Shown: piece by piece, positions 17,437 to 24,973 of the stretch
Layout: every line of letters begins with the position of its first letter
Position numbering within the stretch: the first letter of the stretch is position 1
Assembly: GCF_000246855.1 (NCBI RefSeq)
Contig: NC_016609.1
Coordinates: 4,760,744 to 4,824,743 of the forward strand
From: Niastella koreensis GR20-10
GTDB taxonomy: Bacteria; Bacteroidota; Bacteroidia; Chitinophagales; Chitinophagaceae
DNA length: 64,000 bases
Direction: 5' to 3'
The notes under the pieces: model-generated
The model's database searches: none
Seen by the model: the letters and a program-made list of their open reading frames with translations, nothing else
What the model was told of the DNA's origin: nothing
Position numbers and translations under genes: made by a program

Positions 17437-19869
17437 TTAATTATTAGCCCGGTTAAATTCATCGGAGTTACCGGTTTTTGAGGCTTTCCTGTCTTTAACG
17501 GTTTGTTTGCCGAACCGGTAGGTAAAGGATACCTTCAGGTAACGGCTTTCATAGGCATTTTTGAATGTATAGTGCTGGGTTGCAAAATCAACCACTTGTT
17601 GTTGCGGATAGGTTTTGAAAATGTCGTACATGTTAACGGCCAGCATTGCCTGCTTTTTGGCAAAGCTCCATTTAACACCTGCATCCACATACCCGTTTGG
17701 CTTATACCGGTACAGGAAGATCTGACTGGTTGACTGGTAATTTAAATTCACCTCCGCACTGAGATTATTTTTGGGACTGATCATATACTGGTTGTTCAGG
17801 TATCCATAAAAAGTGAACTGACCATAGTCAAGCAATTCGTTCAGATAAGGCAATCTCATCCTGTAATAGAACAGGTATAACGTGTTATTAACAGTCCAGC
17901 GCGACGTGAGCTTGAAAGGCGCAAAGCTGTGAATGCCATAAGCATCGATCTTACCTATGTTTTGCCGGGTGAAATAAGCAGTATTGTTGGTTACGTCAAT
18001 AAAGGGGATCTGTTGAAAGAAATTATTTGTAAGCAGCGCGTAAGCTGCAATTGAGTATTTTTCTTTATAGGTATAGGTTACTTCGGCATTGTTGGAATAT
18101 GAAGGACGTAAGGCCGGATTGCCCTCCGAATAATTGTATTGGTTTACGTAATATTTAAATGGGTTCAGGTCAGAAAAAGAAGGCCGGTTGATCCTTCTGC
18201 CGTATGTAGCGGTGAGCTTGCTGTTCTTATTGAGAATATACTGGTAATTGAGTGAGGGGAATAGTTTCAGGTAATGTTGTTTATTCACCTCATGCTGATC
18301 TACCAGTTCACCCGTGATATCGGTATATTCAGTGCGAAGCCCCGCCACAAAACTCATTTTCTTGCCGGTTTTGTTTACGCTTACATAGGCCGCCTGCACA
18401 TTTTCCTGGTAATTAAAGTGGTTCGACTGGTTCAAATCTTCTGTTAAGGGACCCTGATCGTAGCTGCGAAAGAACCGGTATTTATTATCGGTAGTGGTAA
18501 ATGAGCTTCTTAACCCTGCACTAAGCGAAAAAGTTTTGTTGATCTTTTTTTCGTAATCAAGCTTGCCAGTATAATTAGATATGGTTTGATCGGAATAGCT
18601 GGCGGTATTAAATAAATGATCGCTGGCAGCGGGCGCATAAGTTACCGATGCCAGCCCCTGGTCCTGACCAGTGGTATATTGCAGGTAATCGCCATTGATT
18701 GTTATGGAAGAACTTTTATCAGCGAGCGTATGTTTATAATTAAGGTCTATATTGGTGTAGCTGAGGTCCCTGTTTATGTGGTTACCGGTTTCAATTACAG
18801 AATCTGATTTAAAATTGGATAACCCTGAAATATCCGTAAAAGAGTTATGGTTCTCTTTTGTTTTGCTGGTAAGGTTTCTTTCTGTCAATACACTTAATAC
18901 ATCGTTACTGCTCAGATTGAAGTCTGCACCCAGCTGCAGTGAGCTTAAGTTCCTGGTAATATGTTTTGCATTATTGGAGGCCCATAGCGATGATGGATAA
19001 TAAATGTTTTGGTATTCCACAGGTTGGGTGATCCGATGCGACTGATTGACAAACCCGTAAAGTGTAAGCCATTTTTTCCGGTAATTAAAACTGATGTTGC
19101 TGCCGAATGAACCGGAGGTGCGTTGTTCATAAGCTCCGGTACCAATTAATACCAGTCCTTCATTTTTATTTTTTTTGAGCCTGATATTCACGATGCCCGA
19201 ATTGCCGGCTGCGTCGTACCGGGCGCCAGGATTGGAGATCACTTCTATGGCTGCAATACTTTCTGAAGGGATGGCAGATAAATAGGCGAACAGTTCATCA
19301 CCACTCAATTGAATTTTGCGATCGTTCACCATCACTGTTATGCCGCTTTTACCTATTATCCGGATATTATTACCATTGATCTGAATGTTCGGTGTTTTGG
19401 CAATGGCGTCCCAGCCATTGCTGCCGGTTGCTTCCAGGCTTTTTTCAACATTGAAAATAAACCTGTCTGTTTTTTGCTCGTACAGATCTTCTTTTCCGGT
19501 TATGCTGACTGCCGCCAGTTCCTTCGATTCCTTTTCCAGCAGTATGTTGCCCAGGCGAATGCCGGAGCCGTTTGATGGGATGGTCAATAAAACCAGTTTT
19601 TCTTTAAACCCTATATGCGTAGCATGGAGGATATAATTATGGCTTTGAGCATCAGGGAGCTGCAATTCAAAGCTGCCCTGTTCATCACTGACAACAGAAG
19701 AAACGACCTTTTCATTTAAAGAAATGGTTACCGAAACATTGCTCATTGCCTTTTTTGCGCTGTCGCAGGTTTTCCCTGTAACCCGCAATTGGGCCATCAG
19801 AGAAGCAGGAACAATAAATAACAGGATCATAAGGTTCGTTCGTAATAGGTACGTCAGGATATATTTCAT
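17437..19869 (-). CDS. Outer-membrane beta-barrel/TonB-dependent receptor-like protein
   Basis: An 810-aa protein from the ATG at 19869 (the TTG at 19887 is less likely). Signal peptide LMILLFIVPASLMAQ; residues ~20-105 a CarboxypepD-like regulatory domain (RVTGKTCDSAKKAMSNVSV); ~115-225 a plug-like domain (GWDAIAKTPNIQI, IEVISNPGARYDAAGNSGIVNI); then a ~580-residue barrel of the OMP_b-brl_3 kind, with NPALRPSYSNNAEVTY and an extended C-terminal tail. It is second in the peptide operon, so it may export or re-import the mature peptide. The substrate is unknown. Confidence 0.85.
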   Translation of the reverse strand: MKYILTYLLRTNLMILLFIVPASLMAQLRVTGKTCDSAKKAMSNVSVTISLNEKVVSSVVSDEQGSFELQLPDAQSHNYILHATHIGFKEKLVLLTIPSNGSGIRLGNILLEKESKELAAVSITGKEDLYEQKTDRFIFNVEKSLEATGSNGWDAIAKTPNIQINGNNIRIIGKSGITVMVNDRKIQLSGDELFAYLSAIPSESIAAIEVISNPGARYDAAGNSGIVNIRLKKNKNEGLVLIGTGAYEQRTSGSFGSNISFNYRKKWLTLYGFVNQSHRITQPVEYQNIYYPSSLWASNNAKHITRNLSSLQLGADFNLSSNDVLSVLTERNLTSKTKENHNSFTDISGLSNFKSDSVIETGNHINRDLSYTNIDLNYKHTLADKSSSITINGDYLQYTTGQDQGLASVTYAPAASDHLFNTASYSDQTISNYTGKLDYEKKINKTFSLSAGLRSSFTTTDNKYRFFRSYDQGPLTEDLNQSNHFNYQENVQAAYVSVNKTGKKMSFVAGLRTEYTDITGELVDQHEVNKQHYLKLFPSLNYQYILNKNSKLTATYGRRINRPSFSDLNPFKYYVNQYNYSEGNPALRPSYSNNAEVTYTYKEKYSIAAYALLTNNFFQQIPFIDVTNNTAYFTRQNIGKIDAYGIHSFAPFKLTSRWTVNNTLYLFYYRMRLPYLNELLDYGQFTFYGYLNNQYMISPKNNLSAEVNLNYQSTSQIFLYRYKPNGYVDAGVKWSFAKKQAMLAVNMYDIFKTYPQQQVVDFATQHYTFKNAYESRYLKVSFTYRFGKQTVKDRKASKTGNSDEFNRANN

Positions 19870-19904
19870 AATCAGTAATTGATTCAAATACCGCGCAATA
19901 AAGG

Positions 19905-19934
19905 GATAGGAGAGAGTAATGACTCTCTCCTATC
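19905..19934 (-). promoter_or_regulatory. Attenuator-like hairpin between precursor and operon body
   Basis: A perfect 13-bp stem (GATAGGAGAGAGT at 19905-19917 and its complement at 19922-19934) with an AATG loop lies 8 bp after the precursor stop codon. Only a short T-rich run follows on the minus strand. Such hairpins commonly let the precursor mRNA outnumber the enzyme mRNA by partial termination or 3'-end protection. Confidence 0.7.
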
Positions 19935-19942
19935 TGGGTTAA

Positions 19943-20098
19943 TTAGGCAAGAACATCGCCAGTATCACCTGTTTTGCAGGTAGGGTCGCCAGGATGGCAA
20001 TCACCTTCAACACCACCAGTGATCATTTCCATTAATTCAGTTGAATTAACTGATTCTGCTTTTGCTACGAATTCTTCGAATGACATTTTTTTGTCCAT
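19943..20098 (-). CDS. Double-glycine RiPP precursor peptide
   Basis: A 51-aa gene, ATG at 20098 and TAA at 19943-19945. The leader begins MDKKMSFEEFVAKAESVNS and ends ELMEMITGG (residue 29), the classic GG cleavage site for C39 exporters such as the one encoded downstream. The 22-residue core has two Cys, one His, one Lys, two Pro and four Gly-Asp pairs (VEGDCHPGDP, then TCKTGDTGDVLA). It is first in the operon, followed by a 13-bp hairpin and then modification and export genes. Core chemistry offers Asp/His hydroxylation, methylation or a disulfide as possible modifications. No close relative is recalled. Confidence 0.88.
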   Translation of the reverse strand: MDKKMSFEEFVAKAESVNSTELMEMITGGVEGDCHPGDPTCKTGDTGDVLA

Positions 20099-20747
20099 GA
20101 TTGTGAAGTTTTAAAAAATAAATGCCTACTCTATAAGGTTTTCGGCTTCCCCTTAAAGATGTATAGATACAGTTCGTGAACGGCATGGCATTTCCCGTGT
20201 GCCTGCCGGCGCGGCAGGACATAACAGGCAAGGCAATGCTTGTTGCATAAGCATATGCGATGCAGGCGTTCTAAACCGTAAGATTCAGTAAAACGTGGTA
20301 CCCTTAAACGTCAACCCGAAAAAGGTGTTGAAAAGAATTGGGCTGCGTTACGATGTGGAAAGTAAATATAGCTGTAAGTAGTTGGAATGGCTGTAGATCA
20401 TAAAGGTTAAGGTTTTAATGCAAGGAATAAGCGTTTTTTTCATTCAATTCGGTTACTGGTTAGTGTGTTGCTTCAATCGTTTACTGAAATTAAAGAACCA
20501 GCCGTTAAAAAAAATACCTATTTATGTTAATAAGCGTTAACCAGCTTACAATAACTTAACACTGCCATTGGCGTTAGAATTAATAAACGTGTTTAAAATG
20601 ACAATAAGCGTGCATATATTGACCATAAGTGTGCCGTTTTGAAGAAGTACGATGCGGCATTTTGTCGGCAGGTAAGAAATGCAAATAGCGTACAAGTACT
20701 CGAAAACAATTCAGAAAATACGATTTTTTTGGCACGGAAGTGGCTGT
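20099..20747. other. Long non-coding leader region upstream of the precursor
   Basis: A 649-bp gap between the precursor ATG and the next minus-strand gene. It holds a small GC-rich hairpin (CCTGCC/GGCAGG, 20202-20218) and the 21-bp direct-repeat array at 20528-20633. I found no convincing second precursor; short minus-strand frames here lack a GG leader. No exact TAnnTTTG box is seen; TATATTTA near 20365 is the nearest. Confidence 0.5.
20528..20633. repeat. 21-bp direct-repeat array, core AATAAGCGTG (array 1)
   Basis: Related 11-bp boxes start at 20528 (TAATAAGCGTT), 20549 (CAATAACTTAA), 20581 (TAATAAACGTG), 20602 (CAATAAGCGTG) and 20623 (CCATAAGTGTG). Most steps are 21 bp, one is 32 bp (three half-steps). 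On the minus strand the box reads CACGCTTATTG, close to the LytTR consensus of 9-bp direct repeats with 12-bp spacers. It lies upstream of the RiPP precursor. Confidence 0.6.
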
Positions 20748-21323
20748 TTAGTCCACTGCTTTCATTTGGAGTTCCATTTCCGCAAGGAAAAGTCCAGCAA
20801 ACAATAGAAAATGATTTCTAGGATTTTCCAATTCCAACTCGCCCGTAACAGGAAGTTCCTCAATTGCATATTCGCCCCAATTGTCACTTTTATAATTCCA
20901 TTTAATAATCAGATCCTCTTCGTTATTATAAAGTTGGGCTAAGAATACTGAATAGGTGGTTGGAGGCAACACCCACCCTCCCCTGGATGCTTCTACAACT
21001 TCCCATATATATGGTTCTTTATGAATTATGTCAAGTGAAACGTTTAAAGAATTATACCTGACAAAATTTGAGATCGTAAGTTGTCCTACAATTGCATTGT
21101 TATTACAATTCCGCAATTCAAATGACCTTTGAGTGAACTTACTTTTTATTCGCTTTATAACAAGGAAAGTGTCATGCAAAATCCCGATGGAATTATCCCG
21201 GTCACAATAGAAATTTCCTACCATTTCGTTATCATCAAAAAGTGAATAATGCTGACATCTTTCCATAAATATGTCCAGCTCAGCATTCCGGTAGTTTTTT
21301 ATTGTCTCCTTTCTAAATCGCAT
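20748..21323 (-). CDS. Protein of unknown function, possibly tubby/LURP-like beta-barrel
   Basis: A 191-aa protein from the ATG at 21323; the frame could extend to a TTG at 21380 but those residues look non-coding. It is rich in beta strands (MVGNFYCDRDNSIGILHDTFLVIKR, SFELRNCNNNAIVGQL) and ends with a hydrophobic helix (HFLLFAGLFLAEMEL). A beta-barrel wrapped round a C-terminal hydrophobic helix is typical of tubby/LURP-one proteins, but no diagnostic motif is seen, so this is only a suggestion. It is bracketed by the two AATAAGCGTG repeat arrays, so it may be co-regulated with the peptide operon. Confidence 0.55.
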   Translation of the reverse strand: MRFRKETIKNYRNAELDIFMERCQHYSLFDDNEMVGNFYCDRDNSIGILHDTFLVIKRIKSKFTQRSFELRNCNNNAIVGQLTISNFVRYNSLNVSLDIIHKEPYIWEVVEASRGGWVLPPTTYSVFLAQLYNNEEDLIIKWNYKSDNWGEYAIEELPVTGELELENPRNHFLLFAGLFLAEMELQMKAVD

Positions 21324-21407
21324 GACAGTTACATTATTATAAGGGCGCCCCAAAGTATAATTAATCCTGCAGGCAAACAATCAAATTTAACAACTGCGCA
21401 ATATTTG

Positions 21408-21460
21408 CAATAAGCGTGTAAATTCCGGCAATAAGCGTGCACATTTGGGCGATAACTGTG
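21408..21460. repeat. 21-bp direct-repeat array, core AATAAGCGTG (array 2)
   Basis: Three boxes at exact 21-bp steps: CAATAAGCGTG (21408-21418), CAATAAGCGTG (21429-21439) and CGATAACTGTG (21450-21460). It sits in the divergent region between the minus-strand unknown gene (ATG at 21323) and the plus-strand TPR gene (ATG at 21554), and shares its box with array 1. Confidence 0.65.
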
Positions 21461-21553
21461 CAACAACATGAAAGTTCATTCAGGTGTTGATCTTTGGGAG
21501 TTTATGTTTCATATTAAATAAAGTATATTGTCCCGAAATAGACCCTAAAACTA

Positions 21554-22609
21554 ATGCCCATGCGACCCCTGATTGCTGTATTATTGAGCATATGCCCCTT
21601 TTTCACCTCTCTGGCCCAGACAGACGATGCCATAGCCAGCTCCATGAAGGCGGGCATTGCCTTACACGATAAAGGAGACTATGAAGGCGCCATTAAAATA
21701 TATGATTCGATAATAAAAAAAGACCCGCATTTCTTCCTCGCTTATTACGAAAAAAGTCTCTCCCTCCTTACTGCCGGCAAATACCAGGATTGCGCAGACC
21801 TGTCCGGGGAAATTGTCAAACAATTCCCGGAAGCTAAAGAGATCCCGAAAGTGTATTCAAATTATGGCACGGCACTGGATTATTTGCAGAAACCTGAGGA
21901 GGCAATTAAAATATATAGTGAGGGCATAAAAAAGTTTCCGGGCAATTACCTCCTGTGGTTTAACCGGGGCGTTACCGAATACAGTCTGAAAGACCTGGAA
22001 AAAGCCGCTGAAGATTTTAAAAAGTCGGTAAGCCTTAACCCGATGCACGCTTCCTCACACATCTACCTGGCCTATTGCATGCAGAACACCAACAAAGTGG
22101 CTTCTATCATGTGCGTATCTACCTTCCTGATATTGGAACCCACCACTAAAAGATCGGAAAATGCGGTCAAGCTTTTATCAAGCCTGCTGGGCAGGAACGT
22201 TGAAAAAAAGGATGAAAAAAATATTACTATCAGTTTGTCGCCCGATCTGTTAGATACAAAGTCCAAAAAAGAAGATGATTTTCATATTACAGAATTGACT
22301 TTAACCTTTGGGAGCGCCCTTGACCTGGGAGAAAGCAAGAAAGACGTGAATATTGCCGAAAAGATGAAAGAAAAGCTGGACATTATCGGGGTGATAGATG
22401 AATCAAAGAAAAAAGGATTTTTTACTACCTTTTATGTTCCCTTCTTTAAAGAAATGCATCGGGATAGTTTGATGCGAACAGCAGCCTATATCATGAACGC
22501 TTCTGCAGACAATAAAGATGTCAACAACTGGCTGGAACAAAACAAAAGCCATGTTGAAGAATTTTACAAATGGGTTGATAATTATGCGTGGAGAAAAGAG
22601 GAGAAATGA
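21554..22609 (+). CDS. Secreted TPR-repeat protein
   Basis: A 351-aa protein with a signal peptide (LIAVLLSICPFFTSLAQ). Residues ~25-180 contain TPR repeats (KGDYEGAIKIYDSIIKKDPHFFLAYYEKSLSLL, YLQKPEEAIKIYSEGIKKFPGNYLLWFNRG, LEKAAEDFKKSVSLNPMHASSHIYLAY). The C-terminal half has no recognised domain. Its stop overlaps the start of the following broken gene (ATGA), so they form one plus-strand unit with the YD-repeat-like gene. Function unknown; probably periplasmic protein contacts. Confidence 0.75.
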   Translation: MPMRPLIAVLLSICPFFTSLAQTDDAIASSMKAGIALHDKGDYEGAIKIYDSIIKKDPHFFLAYYEKSLSLLTAGKYQDCADLSGEIVKQFPEAKEIPKVYSNYGTALDYLQKPEEAIKIYSEGIKKFPGNYLLWFNRGVTEYSLKDLEKAAEDFKKSVSLNPMHASSHIYLAYCMQNTNKVASIMCVSTFLILEPTTKRSENAVKLLSSLLGRNVEKKDEKNITISLSPDLLDTKSKKEDDFHITELTLTFGSALDLGESKKDVNIAEKMKEKLDIIGVIDESKKKGFFTTFYVPFFKEMHRDSLMRTAAYIMNASADNKDVNNWLEQNKSHVEEFYKWVDNYAWRKEEK

Positions 22610-23345
22610 TAAAAAGAACTTTAATCTTGGTATTCCTGCGACTCTGTTCAAAAATTCCGTTGAACAGACCGACACTTTAAAATTTAAACAATTTGGTGAC
22701 AGCTCGGAATTCAGCGAACTAAATCTTAATCCTGACAAAACGTTTGCCTTCCATTACTACAATACGTTCAGTTGCTGGACGTGGCATTCTATTTACGGCA
22801 CATGGAAAATAAAAAACAATAAAATTGTTTTTGCAGATACCATATATAATGAAGAAGATAATATCCGGTTTGACACTTCTGCTAACAATAAGACCAATTA
22901 CATTTTAATAACTGTCAAAAACGATCATGGTAAGCCATTGGCTTGAATGAAAATTAGATACGCATTAGGGACGTCTGATTCACCGGGCACTTATGAAACT
23001 GACAAAAACGGGCAAATCAGCATTCAAAAGAATATAATCACCAAACAGAAAAATACTAATCCAGGTGAAGGCGAAGTAAATTTCAAAATTCATTTCAGCA
23101 CTAAGAAATGCTCTGAATGCTCACTGAGCACCTCCTTTGACACTGCTTGTGATAAAATAAACATCACTGTTGTAGACAATCCAAGAGTAGCTCACGTTAC
23201 CAGAACAACAACTTACAACATTGATGGCAATGAAATTTACTTCGAAAGCCAAACATATACAAATAGTAAAGGATTTGGAGAGCAAAGCTGGGGAAACTTT
23301 CGGGTAATTGCCGGGCGAATAACTGCGATCACAATGAATCAATGA
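22606..23345 (+). pseudogene. Secreted beta-domain protein gene broken by a frameshift and a stop codon
   Basis: The ATG at 22606 overlaps the previous stop and encodes a signal-like start (MIKRTLILVFLRLCS) but ends after 24 codons. Adding one A to the A5 run at 22650-22654 would join it to the frame ending at 22946 (NSVEQTDTLKFKQFGDSSEF). That frame stops at TGA 22944-22946 and resumes in frame at ATG 22947: GKPLA, stop, MKIRYALG. The join reads like GKPLAGMKI, a carboxypeptidase-regulatory-type strand, so GGA to TGA is likely. The last part ends at 23345, 6 bp before the next gene. Confidence 0.7.
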
Positions 23346-23351
23346 TATCAA

Positions 23352-24083
23352 ATGAGAAATCTCTTTTCCTTAATTGCCATCTTTGCACTTCAAACCTGTT
23401 ACTCACAAGAGCTGGATATACTTCAAAACGATTCAGTTTATAGTAAAAATAAAATTTCTTTAAGAACGATGTACCACATGAACGGTGGCACATTACAAAA
23501 AGATCTTGTAACACATTACAATGCTGCCGGACAAAAAACAAAACAGTTCTGGTTTTGGAATGGAGAATCGAGATTTCACAACGTTGAAACGTTTTATTAT
23601 TCCCGCAACGGGCTACCTTCATCCCTAATAGACTCTTTTGCAGACGGGAATATAGAAATTACCACCTATTATTACGACAGCAATCGCAATCTTAAAAAAA
23701 GAGTAACTCTAAATAAAAAAGACACAATAGACTTTTGGACTTACCCCAACAAGCATACAACCATTCAGCGCTGGTACATGGAGGGGAAGCCATACAGGTT
23801 TGATACAGCGATATATGAAGCAGAAACTGCTATGCTGGAATATTTCGGCACGAATAAATCACAAAACGCAGCCAGGGGTTTCAAATGGCATTATAAGTTC
23901 AAGAATAAGTTTGACGGAAAAGGTAATCTTGTAACCGTTTATGCAAAAGTTGAAAAGCCATATAATTCGTTTACGAAATATATCTACAACAAAAGAGGTT
24001 TATTATTAAAGAAACAGGAAATTATCAGTGTTAATAAAAAAAAGGAAATACAAACCGAATACTATTTTAAATACGATAAATAG
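23352..24083 (+). CDS. Secreted YD/MORN-like repeat protein of unknown function
   Basis: A 243-aa protein with a signal peptide (LFSLIAIFALQTCYSQ). The mature part has short beta-hairpin units such as THYNAAGQKTKQFWFWNG, TYYYDSNRNLKKRVTL and KYIYNKRGLLLKK, similar in rhythm to RHS/YD or YwqK-type repeats. It follows the pseudogene by 6 bp. No enzyme motif is visible and no function can be assigned. Confidence 0.65.
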   Translation: MRNLFSLIAIFALQTCYSQELDILQNDSVYSKNKISLRTMYHMNGGTLQKDLVTHYNAAGQKTKQFWFWNGESRFHNVETFYYSRNGLPSSLIDSFADGNIEITTYYYDSNRNLKKRVTLNKKDTIDFWTYPNKHTTIQRWYMEGKPYRFDTAIYEAETAMLEYFGTNKSQNAARGFKWHYKFKNKFDGKGNLVTVYAKVEKPYNSFTKYIYNKRGLLLKKQEIISVNKKKEIQTEYYFKYDK

Positions 24084-24191
24084 CCCTTACAAGCCTGCAT
24101 CATAAAAAAACGTGAAAAACACCTGTTGTTATAACCTGGAATATCATTACTCTTGGAGATATTGAGGCTCTATAATTAAAAAACAAAACAG

Positions 24192-24956
24192 ATGTTGAAT
24201 AAGTACTTTATCAGCCATTCCACAGCTGATAATCGGTTCATCGAAGAAGAAATAATCCCCCTTTTAAGGGCGATGAATATTGAAACATGGTATTCCAAGA
24301 ATGATATAAGATCAGCCACCGAATGGGAACGTTCAATAAAATATGGCCTGGAGCATTCGGATGGGGTTATTTTAATTATGTCGCACAACTCAAGCAAGTC
24401 TGATTATGTAAAAGACGAAGTAAGCTGGGCAATTGACAAAAGACCAGGAAAGCTTTTACCGGTGATGATAAGTGATTGTGACCCTATTGATTTTCATATC
24501 CGTCTTCCAAGAATACAATATATAAATTATAAAGAGGATGAAAGAACCGCAAGAATAAATTTAATTGGGCTATTAAAGTCTTTAGAAAATGCCCAAAAAC
24601 GTTTGTTTACCATAAAAGGCAAGTGGACAGGCCATGCTTTTCAGATTTTTGGCAATGAAGCACTGGAATCGCCTCTTACTTTGGAAGTTTGGCAAATTGA
24701 CAATAATAGCATAAGTGGAAATCTTATTGTTTTGCACCCTAAATTCGGGGAAGCAGCTTTTACATTAACAGGAAGCTGCGCATTTGAGAAATTTTTCCAG
24801 TATAATTATTATTCCCAGCAGCCAAGTGTTATTCAATTCGGAGCCATGCTACTAGAGCTAGATCCTTTGGGGATTGAGTTTAAAGGAAAATTCGTTGGAT
24901 ATGGAGCATACAGTGGAAAAATTATTACAGGAGACATTCATCTTAAGAAAAATTAA
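24192..24956 (+). CDS. TIR-domain protein with C-terminal beta-rich domain
   Basis: A 254-aa protein. Residues 1-130 are a TIR domain: KYFISHSTADNRFIEEEI, IETWYSKNDIRSATEW, GVILIMSHNSSKSDYVKDEVSWA. Glu76 sits where NAD-cleaving TIR proteins have their catalytic glutamate. Residues ~140-254 form an untyped beta-rich domain (KGKWTGHAFQIF ... KIITGDIHLKK), possibly a ligand sensor. Bacterial TIR proteins degrade NAD+ or make signal nucleotides in phage defence. It lies next to patatin and SLOG genes, which supports an immunity role (inference). Confidence 0.85.
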   Translation: MLNKYFISHSTADNRFIEEEIIPLLRAMNIETWYSKNDIRSATEWERSIKYGLEHSDGVILIMSHNSSKSDYVKDEVSWAIDKRPGKLLPVMISDCDPIDFHIRLPRIQYINYKEDERTARINLIGLLKSLENAQKRLFTIKGKWTGHAFQIFGNEALESPLTLEVWQIDNNSISGNLIVLHPKFGEAAFTLTGSCAFEKFFQYNYYSQQPSVIQFGAMLLELDPLGIEFKGKFVGYGAYSGKIITGDIHLKKN

Positions 24957-24973
24957 TTAATTATATGTACATC

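Noticed and set aside
20046..20231. Minus-strand 61-codon frame overlapping the precursor
   Set aside because: It is in another frame than the 51-aa GG peptide and has no leader or operon logic; the GG peptide explains the region better.
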